NCBI GenBank assembly: GCA_033239525.1
Contig: BSYO01000016.1
Location: 10,985,045-11,049,044, forward strand
Source: Nepenthes gracilis
Lineage: Eukaryota > Streptophyta > Magnoliopsida > Caryophyllales > Nepenthaceae
Direction: 5' to 3'
DNA: 64,000 nucleotides
Shown: positions 58,060 through 64,000 of the stretch, in pieces
Numbering within the stretch: the stretch's first letter is position 1
How the letters are laid out: the number at the start of each line of letters is the position of its first letter
Translations under genes and position numbers: made by a program
The notes under the pieces: model-generated
The model's database searches: none
The model's input: only the letters and a program-made list of their open reading frames with translations
Told to the model about the DNA's origin: nothing

Positions 58060-58380
58060 AAAATGAATCTTTATTGATAATGAAAGTTTTAGAAATTTAC
58101 TTTATCTTAATACTTACTTTAAGTTTGGATTGAAAAGGGCCAAATAAGCCCTGGCTGAGGGACCTTTATATGGGTTCAACAATAAACCTGTACCAATCCA
58201 AGAAACTATTCAATTGAAAGTCACATTAAGAACGCACCAAAAGATAGCCTCTTGAATGCTAACATTCCTAGTAGTGTATTTACCTTTGGTCTACAATGCA
58301 ATAGTGGGGTGACCTTGTTTGGTGGCATTCGGAGTAGTGACGTTAATCCCTTATTTAATGATGAAGTTCATAACTCCATG
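58060..58380 (+). pseudogene. Protease relic
   Basis: The active-site region reads IFIDNESFRNLLYLNTYFKF (DNE replaces the expected DNG). Further on come VYNAIVG.PCLVAFGVVTLI and PYLMMKF, matching the linker at 3240-3090. It stops at the inserted TGTAATATTTC. Confidence 0.65.
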
Positions 58381-58606
58381 TGTAATATTTCAAATCTCCG
58401 TTAGGGTTATTTTAATATTAATTATAATTTTGGTTAAATTGAGTATAGTAAAAATTAATTAAATATTATAAAATTTTAAAGGATATTTGGATTAGTTGGG
58501 TTAGCACTGGAGGTGTTTCCGTACTATCATTTGAATATCAATTTAAATTATAAAATAAAAAAATAAAATAAAAAAAATAAATATAATAATAATAATAAAT
58601 AAAAAA

Positions 58607-58654
<48 letters not shown>

Positions 58655-60893
58655 GAGAGAGAGGGAGATACTTGATAGGATGTTACCGCCGCTATGATAG
58701 CTAGTGGTGAGCAAATGGAAGCAGGAGCCCTCTCCATAATGTTACTATCCATTTTGTGCGTCGGTGTCGGTAGAGGAAGAAATCACGAGCAGTAGTAAAA
58801 AGGCCGTTGTCCGTCATTGCCATTGCCAAAGAAAATGGGTGAAATCGAGGCAAATAAATCCTTCTATTCTCCGTGTGGATATCGATTTTAGAGTTACATG
58901 TACCGATTTTGGGAGAAGTCGGTCAAATTGAGAGAAAATGGGGGAAAGAGGCGCGATGGAGAGAGGAGGCAGTTGATGACTGCATGCGCCGCCGTAGCCA
59001 GGTGCTGCCGCTGTGGTCATTGCCATTGCCTGTGCTGGAGCCGCCATCGGCGAAGGAGAACGTGAAATGAGAGAGAGGCAGAGGCACGTGAGGAGAGAGA
59101 AGGGGCATGCACCAGCAGGAGAGAAAATCGTCCTATTCGGGTACCTCGAAATATCCTTTTAACAAATTTGCTTGGAATAAAATTAAGGTAAATATCCATA
59201 ACCTCTTTTCTTTGTCTGATTCAATATTTGATATATTTTAGATACTGTTTAAAATTTTTACTAATATGCATGTATTTTTATACACTCGATTTATTTATTT
59301 TGGATATATATGTGTGGTTAAATGGCTGATTTGAGGGTTTCTGGTACATGTCTTCTGATTTTAGAGGGTTTAATATTTTTTTAAAAGTCTAAATAATTTA
59401 TCAGATACTTATATATTTATATCAGTATTGTATACGAAATGTGCATGAAACTTGCATAGGACATGCATTTTTAGATACATGTGTCAGGTTGTGGTCTCTA
59501 TATTTATATTTGGATATTGGATATTCTACCCAACTGACGGGGAGATATTTTTTATTTAAAAATCCATTTTCACTAACAGAAAAAGCTTGGAATAGTGATT
59601 CTTTTCATTTGGATGATTTGATTTGACCTTATAATATATTTGGACGTTCTAATATATCTGACAAGTTTGAGGATTACACCTAAAATCGTGAGTGACAAAA
59701 TATAGTGAGTATCCTTACCTATGGGAGACAGAGTACATGGGTGGACAAAAATGTTGGCCTAATTTGCATTTGATATGGTATAATGTTATCGAAAGTATAT
59801 ATAATCTTTCCTCAAACTAATCTTTAAATAATCGTATTCAAATTTATGCATGATTTGTATTTTGCATAAATTTATAGTGGACTTTGATTTGAATTTGGAT
59901 TTGAGATTCATCGATTTTGCCCACAAATAAGTCTTGGTATGTCTCGTACAAATGATTTTAACTATATGTCTTGGTATGTATCGTACAAATGATTTTAATT
60001 ATATGTTTTGATCAGACATTTGAACTATCTGTTGTGACTACTTCGACTTCTACGTACGTTATTGGATCATCCTGTTATCGAATTCTTTCCCAAATTATGA
60101 GTTAATTGAACCTTAGATTTGAACTTGGACTTTGAGTTGGACTTAGAATTGGCTATTTTCTTATTAGAATTGATTTGGATCACTTCTATTTTGTTTATAT
60201 ATATATTTATATATATATATACATCTCGATGAGAACTGTATTCTGATTTGGACATTTGATTTGGATTTGGATATTTGATTTGAATACGAAACTACTATTA
60301 GATTTTAAATTTTTATTGGATTTATTATATTGACAATTTAAATTTATTCTGTTATTTGATTTAATAATTATACATTTGACCATCTCTCTAATTTATTGGA
60401 CTTGTTTTGTTTAAATGTGATACTTGTTAGGTTTTAGATTTATATTTTATGTCTTACCCCTTCATAGTTGAATGTTCGGATGTATTATAGGAGTAAAAAT
60501 GTGATTTGCCAGTTATTCGTTCGATTTAGTAAATTTTAGTTTTATTATGATTTAAATTGATATTTAATGTGATTGGATTATGAAATTGGCCGGGTATAGG
60601 CCGATTGTTATATTTTGAAAATAGGTTGGATATTATATTAAGTTTGATTATGATTTTTTGATTTAAATTGTTATCTCCCTTACGATGATTATATAGCAAG
60701 TCATATTTATTTTTGTGTAGATAGTTATTCGATGAGGTCTTATACATGTTATTTTTGGGTCTCATTTGTGTATTGATTTGTCACATTCGAATTTTAAAAT
60801 TTAAGTATTATTAATTATATTTATTTAAAATTTTTAATTTTAAAAATTATAATTAATTATTTAAGTTAACCTAGTTGATCCGCATTTGTGACA
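58381..60893 (+). repeat. 5' LTR of the chromovirus-like relic
   Basis: It starts TGTAATATTTCAAATC at the exact break of the Tat-type protease frame and ends TTTGTGACA before the primer site. It contains AAT microsatellites (58550-58652) and GATTTGGA-rich DNA (about 59880-60300). Confidence 0.6.
58550..58652. repeat. AAT/AAATA microsatellite
   Basis: Runs of AATAAAA then AAT units, ending in GAGAGAGAG. Confidence 0.85.
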
Positions 60894-60897
60894 GAAG

Positions 60898-60909
60898 TGG
60901 TATTAGATA
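60898..60909 (+). other. Decayed primer-binding site (tRNA-Met type)
   Basis: TGGTATTAGATA, against TGGTATCAGAGC expected for chromoviruses. Confidence 0.55.
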
Positions 60910-61355
60910 AAAGTCAAAGGAGATATGTTTTGGATCATTTTAGATAAATAATTGATTGAATGTTTAGGTATAATAAGTACTACCTTTAGCAGATAGAAAA
61001 AAAAATTTGAGTTGTGGAGGCTTGGGTTTGGATTAGAAGAATTATCATCTGATCATGATGAGTCATGTGAGTGACATAATAAATGGATTGATATAGCGGT
61101 TGAAGGTCAATTTTGTTTAGTTTATGTGGTTATGTGGAGGTTTTGTTGGGTTTTGCGATTTTAGAAGAGAAGTGGCAGCTTTGGGTGGTAGTGGTTCAAA
61201 ATCTCATGGAGTAGAAGGAGATTTTTATCGGTGGAGAGGTAGGTAAGAGAATGGGTCGATATGTGATAATGATGGCCGAGTTAATGCAAGCGAGCCGATG
61301 GTAGGTCTTCCAGCCCCTTATCTTGAGTTAAGAGAATAAGGAAATTGTTTGAAAT
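60910..61355 (+). other. Leader / gag-proximal DNA of the chromovirus-like relic
   Basis: No intact frame and no recognised motif. Confidence 0.35.
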
Positions 61356-61450
61356 GTCTCTTTGGAGGCATCCGATAAAATTGGAACAATACAGAGAAGA
61401 TTAACATAGCTCTATGTAAGGATGACACGCATAAAACGAGAAGTGATTGT
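61356..61450 (+). pseudogene. U6 snRNA pseudogene
   Basis: The order of U6 landmarks is kept: a decayed 5' stem, CATCCGATAAAATTGGAAC, ATACAGAGAAGATTA (with the ACAGAGA box) and AAGGATGACACGCAT. Differences from the usual plant U6 are mostly C-to-T or G-to-A. No upstream sequence element, correctly spaced TATA box or clear T-run terminator is seen, so it is a pseudogene. It lies inside the chromovirus-like relic. Confidence 0.85.
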
Positions 61451-62400
61451 TGTGTCCAAGTGAGAAAATGAAAATCCGTCAAGATTGGAAGTTGCCGATA
61501 AAGATGAAGAAGATCATGTTAAGTCAACTCATTTCTCTTCACAAAAGAAGTTGTGGAGATTTGGTGGACAACTTCTATTAGAAGAGAAGACAATGAGTGC
61601 AAGTTTGATTTTGTTAACTGTGATGACGTTGATTGTGTAGAGGTTTGAAGTTATGGTTAGAGTGAGAGGAAAATTTAAGGGTTGTCCATTCCCACTCGTC
61701 ACTGTAATCGTGTGGATAGTCATCCCCACAAATCTTTCATCGCTGAAGAATTGATAGATGAAGAGTACAAAGTTTGACCTCTTAAGGCAATGCGTAGGAA
61801 GAGGTTAAAGAATTTAAAAAAATTATTCAAGTAGGATAGTAGCTGAGAAGTTCTCGGGACTTATGGCGAGACACCGTGTCAGGCCCTATTGATTGAGCAA
61901 GAGCAGCTTATGGAGAAGCATTTCCAAAAGTAATCAGAGTATCAGGTTTAGAGTTCAATGGATGGATTCGTTTATCCTCCAAAGGATAAACTAAGGAAAG
62001 TTAGATGAAGTAATGTCTTTCTCCTTGAAGTTCAAGTTTATTAGGTCAGCCTACAAGTTTTGTAGAAAGATATACACGAGACCGGTTTGCTTCATCAAGA
62101 TGGAGTCTGCTTTAATTATGGTCAGTAGGCCATTTGTTAAAGGGTCATTCAAATCCCAAAAGTTCAAATTCCAAACGTCTAGATAAGAGATAGACGATTC
62201 CAGGCGGAGCATTTGCAATTACAACTCATGAAGTTAGAGCCAGATCCTTAGTCATAGAAGACTATTTTTATAAGTCTATTCCATTCTGCATTCAAGATAT
62301 GAGTCCTCTAAGTTCCAAAGAAAAATTAGTAAGAAGGTTTAAAGGTTAATTTTTAGCGTTGCAAGCGAGTCATCTGTTGAGAGATGGGTGCTGAGCTTAT
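61451..62400 (+). pseudogene. gag relic with decayed zinc knuckle
   Basis: At about 61860-61990 a frame gives ALLIEQEQLMEKHFQK, and at about 62105-62140 VCFNYGQ, which looks like the CFNCGQ start of a zinc knuckle with one Cys replaced by Tyr. The rest is broken by stops. Confidence 0.45.
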
Positions 62401-63175
62401 TTGGCATATATAATTACATTTGGAAGTTATTCAATGACCATTGAAGATATTTTGGTCATCTGCGAGTTTGAAGATGTTTTTTTAGAGGATTCGACTGAAT
62501 TGCTCCCGTATCCAGCAATCAATTTGCTATCGATATTATACTTGGATTTGTGCCTATTTCAAAGGCTCCGTATGAGATGGTTTCATTTGCATTGAAGAAA
62601 TTGAAACAGGAATTGTAGAATCTATTTGAGAAAGGTTTTGTTCGACCAAGTATTTGGGTGTGAAGTGCTTTAGTGGTCTTGGGTGAAAAAGAATGGATTG
62701 ATGGATTTATATTTGAATTATTTAGAAATTGAATATGTATCACCTTTTAAGGATTGAGGATTTATTTGATCCATTTCAAGAAGTTTGAATTTTCTCTAAA
62801 ATTGAGCTGTGTTCAAGGTACCATTGGTTGTGAATTTAGTGGGAGGATATGTATAGGACAACTTTTGGGACAAGGTGTAGTCATTGTGAAGTCTTGATAG
62901 TGTTTTTGGGTTGTCCAATATTTTAGCATCTTTTATGAATATTATTGATCGAATTTTTGACCATATTTGAGTCAATTATGGTGGTTTTATCAACAATGTT
63001 CTAATTTTATTGAACAAAATTGATGAGTATGAGACCGATTGGAAAGTCTACTGCAAATTCTTTGAAAGTGTCATTTTGGGTCATATGTTTCTTAAGGTAT
63101 CATTTGAAAATCCGAAGAATATGGAAGTAGTGGCGAATTGGAAAAGATCAGCTAAGGTCGCAAAAGTATGAAATC
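62401..63175 (+). pseudogene. Reverse transcriptase relic (chromovirus type)
   Basis: VICEFEDVFLEDSTEL at 62456 is the usual lead-in of chromovirus RT. With frame changes come a KAPYEM-like stretch (about 62560), FEKGFVRPSI (62622), IEDLFDPFQE (62755), a GLSN-like stretch (62915), the decayed catalytic box region (about 62980) and an ESVILGHM stretch (63068) matching the end of RT. No intact frame remains. Confidence 0.7.
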
Positions 63176-64000
63176 CCTTTTTGGACGAACCATCATAAAG
63201 TTGGACGCGATCGAGTCAGTAACCTTGAGCCTACGGTACAAAGTGTTTTCCCATTGCATGTTTGAGTAGAGGATGGTTTTAAGAATTCTCTCATTAGAGT
63301 CTCGATTGATTGGGTGAAAGCTTAGAAGTTGATTAGATGAATACTTGGAAGCTGATTGGATAAAAGCTCAGGAGCAAATAAGACCATCAACAGCTTCGGT
63401 TGAGTTGGAGTAGTCCAAGTTCGAAAGGAGCGTTGAGAATTCTTCACCTAATAGAGTGGCGAGTCGACAATGTGTCTCATGTCTAAAGAAGAAGTCGAGA
63501 AGAAGCCTTTCAGATTTTGTTTCATGTTTGTCTTGAATGGTATAAGATTTTGGTGGCCATTTGGATGAGAATGAGTTAGCTGATGATGGTTTTGTTGATG
63601 AAGACAGTTCATTGTTTGCTAAGATTTGAGATAGACGATGAATGAGCTGATGAAATCAGCTCATTGCTTGCCTGTTAGGATGTCATTCCTGAGATTGGCT
63701 GTTGGCATATTGTCGAGATGAGGATAACACAAGGTATTCCTACTTCGAGGCTTTTGATTCTGATTTGAGGCTTAAATCCATCAGAGTGGCACAGCGGAAG
63801 CATATGGACTCACGGTTATGAATTAGAAGATTTGTTTTGAGGGTTGAAGTAGGGGATCAGATTTGTGAATTGATTGGAGATTCGAGAAGAGTGGTCAGAC
63901 GTTTTTAGAAGCATCTTTAAAGCGAAGAATTTTAAGTTTTGGTGTTGAAGGGTAATTTGAAGTAGAGATTTATTAAGATATTCAAAACTTTTAGTAGATT
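63176..64000 (+). pseudogene. Remnant downstream of RT, with an integrase-tail-like piece
   Basis: At about 63757-63870 the frame gives DLRLKSIRVAQRKHMDSR and shortly after a VEVGDQI stretch, which resembles the MR.DLR.AQ.RQK.YAD..R and VGD motifs at the end of chromovirus integrase. DNA from 63176 to 63750 is unrecognised and holds a short palindrome (GAGCTGATGAAATCAGCTC, about 63644). Confidence 0.4.

Larger units (their letters stand above)
55503..58380 (+). mobile_element. Tat-type Ty3/gypsy relic, interrupted at protease
   Basis: LTR at 55503-56195, a primer site at 56196, gag at about 56870-57600 and protease at about 58060-58380. The next element starts exactly at 58381 in the protease-RT linker, so the remainder is displaced beyond the window or lost. 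Stops are frequent in all parts. Confidence 0.7.
58381..64000 (+). mobile_element. Chromovirus-like Ty3/gypsy relic, nested in the Tat-type relic
   Basis: LTR at 58381-60893, a decayed tRNA-Met primer site at 60898, a gag zinc knuckle at about 62100, RT at 62440-63170 and an integrase-tail-like piece at about 63757-63930. It runs off the right edge. The distance from RT to the integrase tail is far too short for RNase H plus a whole integrase, so there is an internal deletion. A U6-derived sequence lies in the leader/gag interval. Confidence 0.7.

Overview
The window is nuclear DNA of a seed plant, most likely a non-grass angiosperm with a fairly large genome. It holds two spliced nuclear genes for organellar proteins, set in old nested LTR retrotransposons and AT-rich DNA. 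The species cannot be named from the sequence.

Layout. (a) 1-6291: a minus-strand Ty3/gypsy element of the Tat type, with gag, protease, RT, two RNase H domains, integrase, PBS and 5' LTR, running off the left edge. (b) about 6370-7060 and onward: a minus-strand Copia-type leader and primer-binding site beside a putative LTR, then AT-rich DNA to 9346. (c) 9352-16804: a complete non-coding LTR element (LARD-like) with two LTRs of about 1.2 kb, a perfect 5-bp target duplication and an interior made of tandem repeats. (d) 17653-27952, minus strand: an intact 13-exon gene for organellar glutamyl-tRNA synthetase (574 aa); several introns carry small transposons. (e) 28.0-36.09 kb: AT-rich intergenic DNA with LTR-like texture and one GC-richer island. 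(f) 36095-46766: a second Tat-type element with GTTAC target duplications. A deletion fuses its left LTR to the last 77 codons of integrase. Its long 3' region carries antisense ORF relics, and a 3.05-kb solo LTR (38966-42018, target duplication ATAAC) is inserted in one of them. (g) 47896-52651, plus strand: a two-exon gene for a short PPR protein of the THA8/THA8-like family (258 aa). (h) 55503-58380: a decayed Tat-type LTR, gag and protease, interrupted by (i) a decayed chromovirus-like Ty3 element (58381 to the window end) that contains a U6 snRNA-derived pseudogene.

How the genes work together. Both intact genes have basic, Ser-rich N-termini typical of organelle targeting. One charges organellar tRNA-Glu; the other belongs to a family of chloroplast RNA-splicing factors. 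They lie about 20 kb apart on opposite strands with no sign of co-regulation. Nearly everything else is mobile DNA. Many retroelement stop codons fall where Trp, Arg or Gln is expected, which fits C-to-T decay of methylated repeats.

All exon borders, element ends and target duplications were read by eye. Percent identities, ages and family names need alignment.
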